Shown here: one piece after another, positions 49,694 through 61,668 of the stretch | How positions within the stretch are numbered: the first letter of the stretch is position 1 | Layout of the letters: each line of letters starts with the position of its first letter | Origin: Argentina anserina | Taxonomy: Eukaryota > Streptophyta > Magnoliopsida > Rosales > Rosaceae | Assembly (NCBI RefSeq): GCF_933775445.1 | Contig: NC_065878.1 | Span: 12,597,395-12,661,394, forward strand | Reading direction: 5' to 3' | DNA length: 64,000 nt | The notes under the pieces: model-generated | Seen by the model: only the letters and a program-made list of their open reading frames with translations | Told to the model about the DNA's origin: nothing | Databases searched by the model: none | Program-made: the position numbers and the translations under genes

Positions 49694-52420
49694 TTCTAAA
49701 GAGGGATAAATAATTTAGTTTGAATGTTGAGGATTTTCTCAAGACTTGGATATTGCATATCGATACATATTTGTATAGTTACTGTCCGGTGAAGCATATA
49801 TGTAAGAGGTAATGTTATGTCTTTTCGGTCATTATGATGTACTATCTTAGATTTTTCCAAATTCAAGTTTTGTTATTAATTCAACATCCTCTGATGTAGA
49901 TAGGCTGCATGAACTCAAAACTTCTGTTAACGAATTGAAGCAGTAAAAAACTTGTGATTAAGATTGACAGGGAGTCTCACGTGCAAGTCACGTGTGTGTG
50001 GGCATGTCTAATGACTAATGTAGGGACTTGAGAGAAGCCAAAGTGAAGCATGAGTAGATTATTCATTATTGGAAGGGAAGCCAAAGTAATAGTATGGAGG
50101 GATTGCAAAGAGGGAGTAGTCAATGTTGTTAGGTCCTCCTTCGTTTGTCTCATTTCTTAGTGTAATTGAGTACCCAAAACCATACTCATTTATTTGGAAA
50201 ATGAACCCCCATTTTGGCTTCTTCTTCTTCTTCATCACCATCCATTTTGGCTTCTTCTTCTTCTTCTTCATCACCATCGTAATCATCATGAACACCACCA
50301 TCTTCATCTCCTTCTCCTCTCACCCATTGGATCCTAATTTCATCATTGTGAATGCGAGTGGTGCTATTTTGTCCATCTTCCAACTTCAGGCTGAGCCACT
50401 TCACATGGTCCCTTAATTTTAGCTGCTTCAACACTTGACTTGCCAGCCAAAATAATTTAGATTGGGGGACCAAATTCTAGGGTTTTTTTTGGCTCTAGAA
50501 GAGCTAAGTATGATGAGGTGGGAATTTGAGATTGAAGATCATATCCCCAATTCCCCATTATGCACCATCAAGAGAAAATGCCTTTGTTTTGTTTTTGGCA
50601 CCTACATTATAAGTTGTCATTATGTTTGATGCTCTTGCATATGCTACAAAAAGAGGAAAGTGGGCACGGAACTGGCAAAATATTCTCAACTCTTTATCAC
50701 CAAACTCATCATAACGATGATCCCATAACTATCGAGTGAAACCTATGCACATAAGTTTACTAAACTGAATGATATCGTCGGCAAGATCCGAAAAAATGGG
50801 TCAAGTAGGTAAGCTAGTTCCTGCTGTGCAATTGACAACTGGAATTAGGGGCCAAATTATTAGAGGCACCAAGACAATTATGCCAACAATAGAAGAAGAT
50901 AATGGAGAGGAAACAGACCCTAAAAAAATGAATAGATGTACGTGGCGCTCTGGAGCTCATCGCTAAGTTTCCTAATAAGAAGTTCAACACTATAACCACT
51001 CTTAAATTAAAACGAAGTGTAACATTATACATAACTTGATATCAGAAATAGACCACCGAAATTCATAATCATATATTCTATATTTCTATCAAATTAATAT
51101 ATATTTTAGCAAAATTTAGTTAAATCGTATGGGAATTGGGTAGTATCATTATTTACAATGATCATATGTGTAGGTGATGTATACAGTAGCATCCTATACA
51201 GTATACATGTGGTTATGGGCAAATATAGAGTGGTCATAAAATTGTGTAGCTTCATCATTTTCTTTTGAACACAGAAGTTTTAGACATTTGATTAAAACCG
51301 TGACCAGCAAGGCTTCACTCATTTCTCGTGTTACTATCTCCTCACTTCCGCAGTACTTGCACTACTACAATGGTGATGAGATCAAATTAGTCAACAAGCA
51401 AATGAAACTTCCACCATTTTCCATAACGATCTCATTGCCCCCTCTTGGTTCTTTCTTACAAATTTCGAATCTTTTTTTGTTTTCTTGACAACTTGGTTTT
51501 TTGGGTGATGCAGTATGATGATACACAGTGTGATACCATAATGATCTCCTAAAATTTTCATATTACAATTCATTACCATGATTAATGTATACTTTCCTAG
51601 ACCAGACATGGTTCCACTGGGAATAGTTAGGGCACTTCCTAATTAAGGTAAAGCCACCATAGGGTACCCAAAACCACTTCTTATTATGACAATCATACTA
51701 TATATAAGCTCATGTTAAACGCTCTGAGGTCTGAGCCTCTATCGTCTTCACTCTTTATGATGAAGATAGTTGAAAAATAAAATGAACACAGTCAGATCTA
51801 CTGATTAGGTTTCTAAAGAAATCGTTTTATTCGCCACGTACACGTGATATATGATTTCTTCTCCAATTTGAGCTACATGATAAACGAAATAATAATGTGT
51901 CAGTAGCAGGCTTTAGTTAATTTGCGATCGAGACTGGTTTTTCTTCTGTCTCGGAGGGTCTAGAAGCTGAAGAAAACAGTTTAAAGCATAGATTACTTGG
52001 GTTCCAAGCTTAAATGCTTCATCCTTATTATAGAGTAGGCAATCAATCTTCTTAATCAATGACGACGATCTTCAGCCAATTCCGCTTAAAAGAGTTGAAT
52101 CCCCGACCTGTTAGACTTTTACTGATGCCGTAAAGCAGCCACCAACGGCTGGTGAGGGGGTTTTGACGCCCTTGTTTACGCCGGAAGCGTTTTGGCGTCT
52201 ATCTTCATTCTAGTTCATTTTTCTTAGGGTTCACATGAACACAGAGCTATCAAGCAATGTGGTCCACATCACCATCACCATTTTCTTCCAATTCAAATTA
52301 GAACACTCAATTGCCTACTGCAATCGATTGCTCTAAAAATTGGCACAATCCCTCGTCATGATAATTCGTTCTTTTATAAGTTGCGTGTTTGGAAGGGATT
52401 TAAATTTTGAATTTCCTCAT
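49694..52420. other. Intergenic DNA with one unclear minus-strand frame
   Basis: Apart from the frame at 50186-50473, no feature stands out. A 65-codon frame at 50769-50966 has no recognised domain. Confidence 0.4.
50186..50473 (-). CDS. Unrecognised acidic ORF (95 codons), doubtful gene
   Basis: Starts MVPQSKLFWLASQVLKQLK, continues with an ordinary-composition stretch (about residues 1-50, including RDHVKWLSLKLEDG), then turns very acidic (DGDEEEEEE) through a GAA microsatellite duplicated in a 33-36-bp unit. It could be a small unknown gene, an exon of one, or a broken fragment. An overlapping frame (50059-50307) continues with normal composition (INEYGFGYSITLRNET) in another phase, so a slip in the GAA run may have split one frame. 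No homologue recognised. Confidence 0.25.
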   Translation of the reverse strand: MVPQSKLFWLASQVLKQLKLRDHVKWLSLKLEDGQNSTTRIHNDEIRIQWVRGEGDEDGGVHDDYDGDEEEEEEAKMDGDEEEEEAKMGVHFPNK

Positions 52421-52824
52421 ATTTGGAAGAAATATCACTTTGGTCGTTGAAATATGTTTGGCTTGATACTTTAGTCATCAATTTTTTGAAAACTTACTTT
52501 GGTCATCTAATTATACTACTCATACGTCACATTGGTCATTCAGTTTATTTTTACCGTTTTCTTTGTTAACTCGAATGGTAATTCAGATATTAAAGCAATC
52601 AAACGACAATTTCTTCGTCTTCTTCTTCTTCTAGCACAACAGTTTAATTATTTTCTAATTGGAATGACAAATATGATCATACACATTAGGATTTAACGTT
52701 CAATTAACAGAAAAATAGACAAAATAGTATAATTGAATAACCAAAATGAAGTTTTTAAAAATTCGATAACCAAAGTGTCGCCCGAAACATATTGTAATGT
52801 CCGAAGTGATGTTTCTGCCTATTA
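52421..52824. mobile_element. Foldback MITE-like element
   Basis: The left arm (about 52421-52570) and right arm (about 52700-52824) are diverged inverted copies; both read AGAAA(T/C)ATCACTT near the outer end and AATATGTTT further in. The centre includes a CTT microsatellite (about 52613-52633). I could not settle the target-site duplication. No coding capacity. Confidence 0.7.
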
Positions 52825-53047
52825 GTTTGGTATTGAAACTCTTTTGTATTACATTTCTTGAAAAAATTTCAAGAATTGATATTTAACAAGTTTTTCACCA
52901 ACTTCTGACAATTCACTCTAAAATTTATACCTCTTAAAAAGTAAACAAACATTTCACACCCACATATTCTCTCATCATAGATCATCGACTCAAATTTACT
53001 ACTGCAACTCAGAACCAAAAGAACATTGGGCAGAAGGGTGTGGCGTG

Positions 53048-54047
53048 TAGGGTGGACACGCATACCCGAAAACCGAAAAAAAAATATCCGAACCCAAACT
53101 GAATCCGAAAAAAAACTGAAAATTGAAAAAAACCGAACCGAAAATAAGAAAACCGAACCGATTATGTTTGGGTTGGGTATTAAGTTTAGTCTCTTATAAA
53201 CCGAACGAAACTAAACCGATCTAAATAACCCGAAGTCAACAATCAACGTCATCATTTTGGTATATTTTTACTTTTATTATTAAAAAAAAGTAAAACTAAA
53301 GTCAGCATAAACCTAATGGGCCTAATCAATCTTGCGGCCTCTCTCATATCTCAGACAAAAAAAAAACTTACGACTCTCTCTCTCTTTCTAAATCCTCACT
53401 TCTTAATTTAGCACTATATTAAAAATTCACTTCATTTCGCATTACCAGTCTACATAACTCCTCATTCTTCCCTCTTCTCCTCTCCCTCCTCCCTCAATCT
53501 CCATTTCATGTTGCCTCTCTTTATACCGTGACTCTAAAAATTGAATTCTCCAATCAATGATTCTATTAATGTTTCATATCATCAGCGAATAAGTATTAAT
53601 AACGGCTCATATGAGACGTGAAAGAAGGCTTGGACAAACCAGACAACCTACACGATAGACTTAGCGAGGTTCAATTACCTAAACCCACAGGGAATGCGAA
53701 CATTTTTGTTCCTCTATGATTTTAATGCAATAGAGTTTTTTGTACTTGAGTTAAATATGGACATTGTGAAGATGTTCGAGTCAATTAGATATGAAATAAT
53801 CAATTAGACATTTTGTTTTTCATCTTTATGTTAAATTTTGTACTTTGAAATTAATGTCTAATATTACGTATTCTACATATGGGTAAAACCGAAAAAAAAA
53901 AACCCGAACCGTACCATGTGAGTTGGGTCGGATTGTGGGTCACCGTCTCTAAAATAGAAAAATCGAACCGAACCGAACTGAATTTAAAATTTAGGCTGGA
54001 TTATGAATTTTGTCCAAAACAAACCGTAGTGACCCGTGTCCACTCTA
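53048..54047. mobile_element. Non-autonomous hAT-type element (1,000 bp)
   Basis: The left end TAGGGTGGACACG and the inverted right end TAGAGTGGACACG form the terminal repeats. An 8-bp duplication with one mismatch flanks it: GTGGCGTG (53040-53047) and GTGGCATG (54048-54055). Subterminal regions are packed with CCGAACCGAAA-type words on both sides. No transposase frame is seen. Confidence 0.9.
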
Positions 54048-54178
54048 GTGGCATGTAGGGAAGAAGTTGCTCATAACTACTATATACATAATCCTGTTGA
54101 GTTACTGAAACGAACCTAAACGAAGAAGAAAAACAAACCAGAAAACTAAGCCTACTTGTTGGTTTCCTTGCAAACCAA

Positions 54179-57100
54179 TCATCCAACAGAATCTTCTTCT
54201 GTATCCACATCATCTTCGTCCATTGCCTTATCAACCCGGTCACTACCCTCAGTCTCTGAGTCTGATATTGACCCACCTTCGGCAGCATCACCTGTGTTCT
54301 TATCTTCACTATTTGTACAACTACAACTCTCAGTATCCGAGTTGGAAGCAGACCCCAGTTTTCTTCTCTCACTATCATAATTATCATCCACATTACCGAA
54401 CTGCTCTTTCAAGTCGGGAGCAACTATCCCAATCATTTCACTCAGTGCCTGACGCTCATGATTCCGTCTTGTGGCAGCAGTCTCAGAAGATGGAGTACTT
54501 TGGCTCTCTGCCACCCTGTCAACCAGATCGTGCGGTGCAGCAGCACCTTCCTCATTGTTGTATCTGCCTGGAGATCCATTCTCACCATAGACAGAAGGGG
54601 CTGTGCTACAAGCCCAGCTACCAATAACTTCAGAAGCTATAAGGTCTGCTGTCCTGATAGTGTTTGATTGTGAGTGACGCTGCTGAAGAATCATTGGGCC
54701 TTGATCATCATTTCCTTGTACAAGGCCTTCCTCATCAATTTGCATTGTATCCCCTTCTACAGTGGCAATCTTGTTCAAATCAATATTTTCATCACCGTTC
54801 ATTCCAGGGCTTTCCGTTTCAGGAACATGCTCAGTGTCCATGCCTTCAGTTTCACGGACATGCTCAGTGCCAATGCCATCTCCCTCTGTAACTGGTCCTG
54901 TACCAAAACCATCAATGTCAGAACCAAAGCCACCCTTAACACCATGGTTTGCACTAGTGAATTCTGCCTCTTCAGTATGTTGATCTCCTTGGCTTCTGAC
55001 GTCACAGTCATGCTTCTCAGTAATGCTGACTTCTTCACTGGAAGGTCCAATATGATTTCCATTGGACCTCTGCGGTGTTGTTGCTGACCCTTCCCTCGCA
55101 GTGTTGTTTCTATGGTACCTGATTTCTTTATCATCTCTTCTCTCAGTTCCAGCTGTATCCCCAATAACATTGAGGTCAAAATCAAGTGATGTGTTATCAT
55201 AATTTTCTTCATCTTCCAGTGTTCTCTGCATTGATTTCAACTGTTCCTGTTGTTTAGCAAACAGTACGGAAATCTCCTCGGTTGTGGAATAGAACGCCCT
55301 CAGTTGTGTCTCCCTGCACGGAACCATGTATTTTAGTCAAGAAAATGAGACCCCGAAGGTTACCAAATTTTTGTACACATTGAAAAGTTGAAAATTGCAA
55401 TGCTCTAAAGACCTCAGTTCTCATCTACTTGAGCAAATTTTTGTACACATTGAAAAGTTGGAAATTGCAATGCTCTAAAGACTTCAGTTCTCATCTACTT
55501 GAGCAAAAAGTAAAATGTGTAGCCCAAATTACCTAAAATGGAACTTTATATAAAAGAACTGACTGATCAGTGGAGCACAAATATTTCTACATGAAGAAAT
55601 CTTTGAAACAAATGAGGTGATGGAGCTATCAAAAGATAAGATGCAAGACAAAAGTATTTTACTCGAGCACTTCCTTCGACTTCTGAGAAAAAAAGAAAAA
55701 GACTGATCCTTCAGGAAACTTACCGGAGCATTATTCTTTCTCTAGCAGCCTTCAATTTTCGTCTCTCAAAATCAAGCTCTTGCATTGCAGAATTCATCTC
55801 TAGTTCAAGTGCAGAAACTTTAGCCCATGCTTCTTCTCGAGCTGCCTGCTACCAACAGCAAGAACTATCTCAGCTACGAATAACATACCAGTTTATACAA
55901 ACATTTATGCAAATTCGTTTTACACCAAAACTAAAAATGTTTTCACCACACGATACATTAGGTGAAACACCATTCATACATGTTTTGCATATAATGCTTA
56001 TAGCTTTCATATTAGTGATAACATAGTTTAGAGGAATTGCTTTCAGATGCAGATACTAAAAACAGTGTAGGTCCATATGCACAACCCTGTAAGCAACGTC
56101 AACCTTTTACAGCATCGTAAGAGATACGAGGAAAATTTTCACTTCTACCTTCTCACTCTCAAGCTCTTTCTTCAGCCCTTTTACCTCATTTTCAAGTTCT
56201 TCCACTCTCTGACAAATGTCCAAAACAGTAGATAAACTTATTAGCCTCAACAACTATTTGCACTGAATTTTGTAACAAAAGGGAGTAATTTCCAAGTAAG
56301 GACTAATACACATAGTTACCTTTTTCTGACTTTCAGAGGTTGACTGCTCTTCGCAGATTTGGGTGTCTAGCTGGCGATTTTTATTTTCAGAGAGTACCAA
56401 CTTTTGCCTAGTGTCTTCCTGCAGCACAGAAGAGAATCAGCAGAAGGCCATTCCATGGTTTAATTGAAGCATTCAAAAGTACCGTCAAACATTACCAATT
56501 TTGTTCTCAAGTTTTCTATTAACAAGCATGTCTCTCTCTCTGATTCCTGAAACCACAAATGCCAATAATATGAACCTCGACATGAAAAATAAAAGATAAA
56601 CAGAAGTTTTAGCAAACATTTATAACTATATAAGATATGGGACATAAAAGCATTCATACCTTAAGCTTGTTAATTACTTCTTGTTGCTCTCTTTCTCGTC
56701 TCCTGGCCGCATCAGAATATTGTTTTAGTTCCTCTTGGGCATCAGATTGAGCTTTATGTACAGCTGCTTTTAGATCTACCGCCGCTTTTTCTCGCTCTTC
56801 TCTTCTCTGATCTCGCTCTTCATCCAACTGTGCCTTGAGCTCCGCCAGAGAAGCTTTCTGACTACAGAAAAGGAAATAGTAATTATTAGCTCTTCATGTT
56901 TGGTACAGTAGAGTGGGAAGGGAATGCTTCATTGTCCGTGACAAAACAACACATGCTATTGTTGGCATGCTCAATTAACAATGATGCAAAAATTATTTTA
57001 AAATGCACATAATTTTTATAAACCACCATAGCAACAGTATTTCCATTAACCATTTGTTAACACTGGTTCATGCATTTTAAAATACAAACTCTAACAAATT

Positions 57101-59507
57101 CACATGTACTTTTATTGATGTATAGTTATGCCAGGTCCCTATGATGCTTGTAGCAGTAATTGAAAACTTTGGACCAAAAGTTCTGGCCACATAAAAAATG
57201 ATGTCCATTGTTCTTCCCATGCCTTGACTCAAAAATTGGACCCCAAGTTTGTAGATGGCATGGGATCAGGTGTAAGAAGAAGAAATTTCAACTCTTAGCC
57301 AGAAGAAAGAGGCAGCTGCTCGAATAAAAATGTTACGACTTGTGAGGAATACCACAAAGACTTAATTAAAAGTAAAAATACTACCAAAACTTAATAAAAA
57401 TCATATTAACAAATTCATTTTGTACTAATCTGCCTTACGTATTCATTATTTCATTTGCTTCAGTGCATGACTGCAACGAAGCTGTAAGCCTTTCATTAAG
57501 GTCTTCGAGAGCATATTTTTGTTCTGCACATATCTTATTGGCCTCCACCACCTCCTTCTGTTTAACCTCCATAATACGATGCAACTCTTTCAGTTGATCA
57601 AGGTAAGGTTTTCCAACTGATTCTTTCAGTTCTCTTTTTTCCTACAAGATTAGATTGAAGTGTCACATATCTAAGCAAACTGACGCGCAGGGGGGGGGGA
57701 GGAGGAACAAGAAACTTACATTTTCATGACACTCAACAGCCAAACGGTTATCACTGCGCAATCTATCAATTGTAATGACTTGATTTTCTAATTGTTTCCT
57801 CAGTTCCTGCAGGTACAATAATTTTTCAAGTAAATTATCTCAACCTTTCAGCATCAGTTCTCACTTACTGCTATAATATTATCAAATGAAATGTACCGTG
57901 TTTGACCGCTGAAGACTTCGAAAATCATCAAGAGATATCGGACCCTCAGGAGCCCCAATGCCAATACCTTTCAGTCTCTTGTTCTCACCAACGAATTCAT
58001 CTGAATGAACAATGAAAAGATATTGATTTTATTTATTAATATTAATGAAAACTATAATAGAAGCAATCACAAGCAAAAATACATGTAAAATTTACACTGC
58101 CTAAAACTTCATCCAAATATAAAATATATCCGTAAGCTGTCGATTATTCCTTCTTTCTATTCAGCTTATCTTATTGCAAAGGTTTTGGCTTCAATGGTCA
58201 TGTTGGGAAAACAAAAAAACAAAAAAGGAAATCTCAACCCGATGCCAGCCAAAACAAATGATTATGTGACTACCATTCTAGAGAGCTTTTTTCAATATTT
58301 CAGATTCTCCAGGAGTAGGTTTACTCTAAAGCCTAATCAGATGAGCCAACAAAAAATAAAATTAATTATATTAGAAATTTGCATATCGATAAGAAATACC
58401 AATTTATATTCAAGAAGAAAATATTTTATTAAATATACCCATCAAGGTCCAACTAAGGTTGAGAGAGCACAATGGAAGCAAATTGTATAGACGGAATTAT
58501 TGTAACGATCACATGAACACTAAAATTATCATGAATGTACCTGCTTTTCTCTTTGCAAAAGTACCAGCTGTACTGGCACTGGAGCCAACTTCTCTAAACA
58601 CAAATGCAAATGCAGCACCTGTATATACAAGTTCTCAAATTTTAACTTCAGAAAACCATAAATTCATACTGAGACCAAATTTTCAAAGCATCTCAACACT
58701 TAAATAATTCCATTAAAATCCAATTCAGTTCGGGGTGCGTGACAGAGAAAGAAACTTGGAGCACAAGGCACAGTAGTCTTACTATGCTGAGGAGGAGCAG
58801 AAAGCGATATAATGTCGCCATGGCGCACTTCAACCTCAGGGCCAGCTTTCGTTAGTTTCTCCCAGTTGAGATACGTACCGTTCGTGCTGCAAAAAGTCTC
58901 AACACAATCAAAACAAGGATTCCAACACACACAAAAAGAATGTAACAAAAAATGTACGAACCTCGTGTCCTTTACGAACACTGATGCACATTTCACATCT
59001 TCATCGACCTTCTTCTTATATATCTTGCAGTGATTGGCACTAATCGCACTCGACTCAATCTGGAACCGCTTGTCTTCCACCGACCGTCCCAATTTATGCT
59101 CATTGGTAGTCAGTAGCATATTTATGCCCTACGTTTCGAAATTCAACGAATTCATAGCCCCCAATCAGTCACGACTCTCAATATATACCGATTTCTAGCC
59201 CGAAAACTCAACCAGAACAGTTCAACTTACTACAATTTAAAGTACCAATTCAAGATATGATGATTGAAAATATGTAGGGGCGATTGAGCTGAAGGAGAGG
59301 GTAGAAGAGTAATTTGGAAACCTGGGGGCGTTTGCGGGCCTTGGTGGAGATGGCGGTGAGGACGCCCCAGACGGAGGGGTCGTAGGAGGGGAGAGGCTGG
59401 GAGGCGATTTTGGCGGCGGAGGAGGAGGTGAACTGCACGGGGGACATGGACTCCTCAGAGCGAACAGGCCCAATGGGCTTTGGCGCGCTTTCGCCGACGT
59501 CGGACAT
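54179..59507 (-). CDS. FHA-domain coiled-coil protein (At2g45460-like), complete, 13 exons
   Basis: Exons in transcript order: 59322-59507, 58962-59128, 58783-58886, 58541-58618, 57897-58000, 57720-57806, 57439-57641, 56660-56861, 56496-56546, 56320-56418, 56149-56208, 55724-55848 and 54179-55313. They join in phase to 866 residues. An FHA phosphothreonine-binding domain covers about residues 63-155, with core residues G76-R77 (LGRSV), S92-N94-H95 (SANHCKIY) and S118/N120-G121 (STNGTYLNW) all present. A coiled coil rich in Glu, Lys and Leu follows (about 200-510). The last exon encodes an acidic, Ser-rich, probably disordered tail with a repeated TE-HV(P/R)ETE motif. The only named match I recall is the uncharacterised Arabidopsis SMAD/FHA protein At2g45460. 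The domain layout suggests a phosphorylation-dependent scaffold; the cellular role is unknown to me. Confidence 0.92.
55365..55506. repeat. 70-bp tandem duplication in an FHA-gene intron
   Basis: Copy 1 is 55365-55434 and copy 2 is 55435-55506, with two or three substitutions. It starts about 50 bp into the intron that follows (on the plus strand) exon 13, close to its acceptor. Confidence 0.93.
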
Positions 59508-60029
59508 TGAAGGCGGAACTGAAACCCTAATTTGGCGGCAAATTGGAGAGCGCGGTGAGAAATTTCAGAGAGGTCTGAGATGATGCTAGTGGCAGTATCT
59601 CACTAGTCACTACTGTCTATTGTAGTGGCCTCCTAGCGGGACTATACATTTGGTTTTTAACATATATTATTTATTGTTTATCAGGAAGTACATGTACAAA
59701 GGAAGTTTGGTGAATTTTCTATAAATCTTTATTTTATTTTAAAGCAAAAAAAAAAGAATGAAAATTCAATTACTAAATTTGGATGGGTACTTTAATATCT
59801 ACAATTGGCTTTGTGGTCCGAAAAATTGTAATGGTTACCTTAATATCTAAAAACTTCGCCTATGAGTGTGGGAAAGTGCGCAGTTATTAGTGTGAAAAAT
59901 GAGTGGTTTATTTTTGAAAATATTTAAGTTTTGACTGTAAAACTCTTAGTGTGAGATATAAAAATAGTGCTTTCAGAAAATCGTATTTTGGTTGTACTTT
60001 AAATGCTTGTTTTATAGTATAAAGATTGA
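59508..60029. other. Upstream region of the FHA gene
   Basis: AT-rich DNA upstream of a minus-strand gene; no further feature recognised. Confidence 0.45.
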
Positions 60030-60330
60030 TGATGCTAATATTTTGGTTGTCGAGGCTACAACTATACGAGAATGGGTGGACACTATGGTTACTCAAAGCT
60101 TCTAGAATGTTTGTTAAAAGTAACTAAAAAAATGTACTTGATCATCTAGAGGTCCTTTGTGTATTAGGAGCCTCATCTAAAATATTTTACGTACTATCCA
60201 TAAGTTGTTCTTTTTGATATGCATCGCAAAGTGATTTTCATGTCTGATAAATTAGCTCATTTGGTCATGCTTCGTATATTGGGAATTATCCCTCTGTATC
60301 AGTCAATTACATTTTTTTTATTGTGTCCTC
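60030..60330 (+). pseudogene. Probable RNase H-domain relic
   Basis: Broken frames read VVEATTIREWVDTMVTQSF (about 60045-60102) and, after several stops and frame changes, HRKVIFMSDKLAHL (about 60220-60262). These resemble the Glu-containing helix and the C-terminal ADxLAHLA segment of the plant RNase H-like domain in non-LTR retroelements. The middle Asp motif is not clear. It is more decayed than the relic at 6.8-7.5 kb. Confidence 0.4.
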
Positions 60331-60509
60331 AACGTTATACTTAAATTCACTAAGAACAAGATTAATTCGAGTTTTTGTTTTTCTTTGTTATAAAAATAGT
60401 GGCCGGGTGAGTTATCATTCTAGAACCGGGAGTAATTTAATGTATAATCCCTCCCCAAATGACATCCTATTTTCCAAGAGGTAAGTCTTAAAGTGTTTTG
60501 GGGTAAGAG

Positions 60510-61071
60510 TAGAGGTGGCAAACGGCCCATTTACTTAAATATTAAGCCCAATCTGGCTCATGATCCAAGTCCATGTCAGGCTGGGTCCCTGCCGGGCTAA
60601 GAAGCAGGCTAACCAGACTCATTAGCATTATATGACACAATTAAAATAAAAAATATTATGTACTTAGAATATTTGTTTTATATATTTATTTAGAATAGTA
60701 AAATAAATAAACTACTATAACATATTTCATAATCTTATTTCTAAAGCGTTAAAAAAAACAATGACGTTTTCTTCACTAATTTGATACTATTTGTGAAATA
60801 TTATAGTTAAAATAATGAAAAAATCAATAGATTTTTATTTAAAAAGTCTAATATTCAAGTCTAATAATGATAATTGTTTAAATATTTATATAAATAATAT
60901 AAAATTATGTGTTTAACGGACTGACCCATGAATTTATCATGGCCAGGTCGTGCCGGATCAAAATATCTCGGTCCGGTCTATTACAATAACAGACTCAGAC
61001 CGTGTCAAACCGATTTCTAACGTGCCGGGCCTAGCCCAGATTTAGGCTTTTGGGCCCATTTGTCTCATCTA
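60510..61071. mobile_element. Diverged hAT-type element (562 bp)
   Basis: The left end TAGAGGTGGCAAACGGCCCA and the inverted right end TAGATGAGACAAATGGGCCCA are hAT-like terminal repeats. Flanks GGTAAGAG (60502-60509) and AGTCAGAG (61072-61079) agree at six of eight positions, consistent with an old 8-bp duplication. Subterminal GC-rich words such as GCCGGGC surround an AT-rich core. No coding capacity. Confidence 0.8.
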
Positions 61072-61668
61072 AGTCAGAGCTTTTATTATTTTAGTTATGT
61101 TGTCTATTCTAGTTGTTAAAATGTTTTTTTTATTATTTATTATTTTACAAAGACCATATCCGAATCAATTCCCACAATTCGAGGACCATGAAAAATAAGC
61201 TTCTTCAGCTCCAGCCCGACCGCCTCTTCTCCTCCTGCCTTCCCTGTCCGATGTTGTAGAATTTCCCGTTCAATTCCGCTTAATTGGTTGATTAATAAAA
61301 CCCTGAAACGCATCCTTTCCCATTCCGATCATATCTTGTTCCAAAATCTATTCTCTTCTTTACTCTTAGTTTCCCAATTGACGCCACAACCATTCATTTC
61401 GTGACCTCTAATCCCAATCCTCATCGCCGACCTTATACAGTATTGAACGATTGACGTTTACCGGGGGTGCGTCTCTTTCCCATATTCCAATGAGTTTCTC
61501 CCTTTACTCTTCAATTTTGCTGTCAATATAGAATTGTATTGTAGCCGCTTGTTGATTTTCATGTATATTTTTCTAACATTTCATGTTTGATTCCTCTGTT
61601 GTTGTTTTGTGCAAAAATTCATCAATAGGTTAGAATTGAAGGTGTTGTGATGGTGTTGGGTTGACAAA
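61072..61668 (+). other. Promoter and leader of the PLA2-family gene
   Basis: CT-rich sequence (about 61200-61420) looks like a plant leader. A possible leader intron could run from a GT near 61467-61472 to an AG at about 61628, which would explain the T-rich stretch between. This is inferred without transcript data. Confidence 0.4.

Noticed and set aside
54223..55087. Plus-strand frames of 134 and 137 codons
   Set aside because: Antisense shadows of the long acidic last exon of the FHA gene, which continues in phase from 12 upstream exons.
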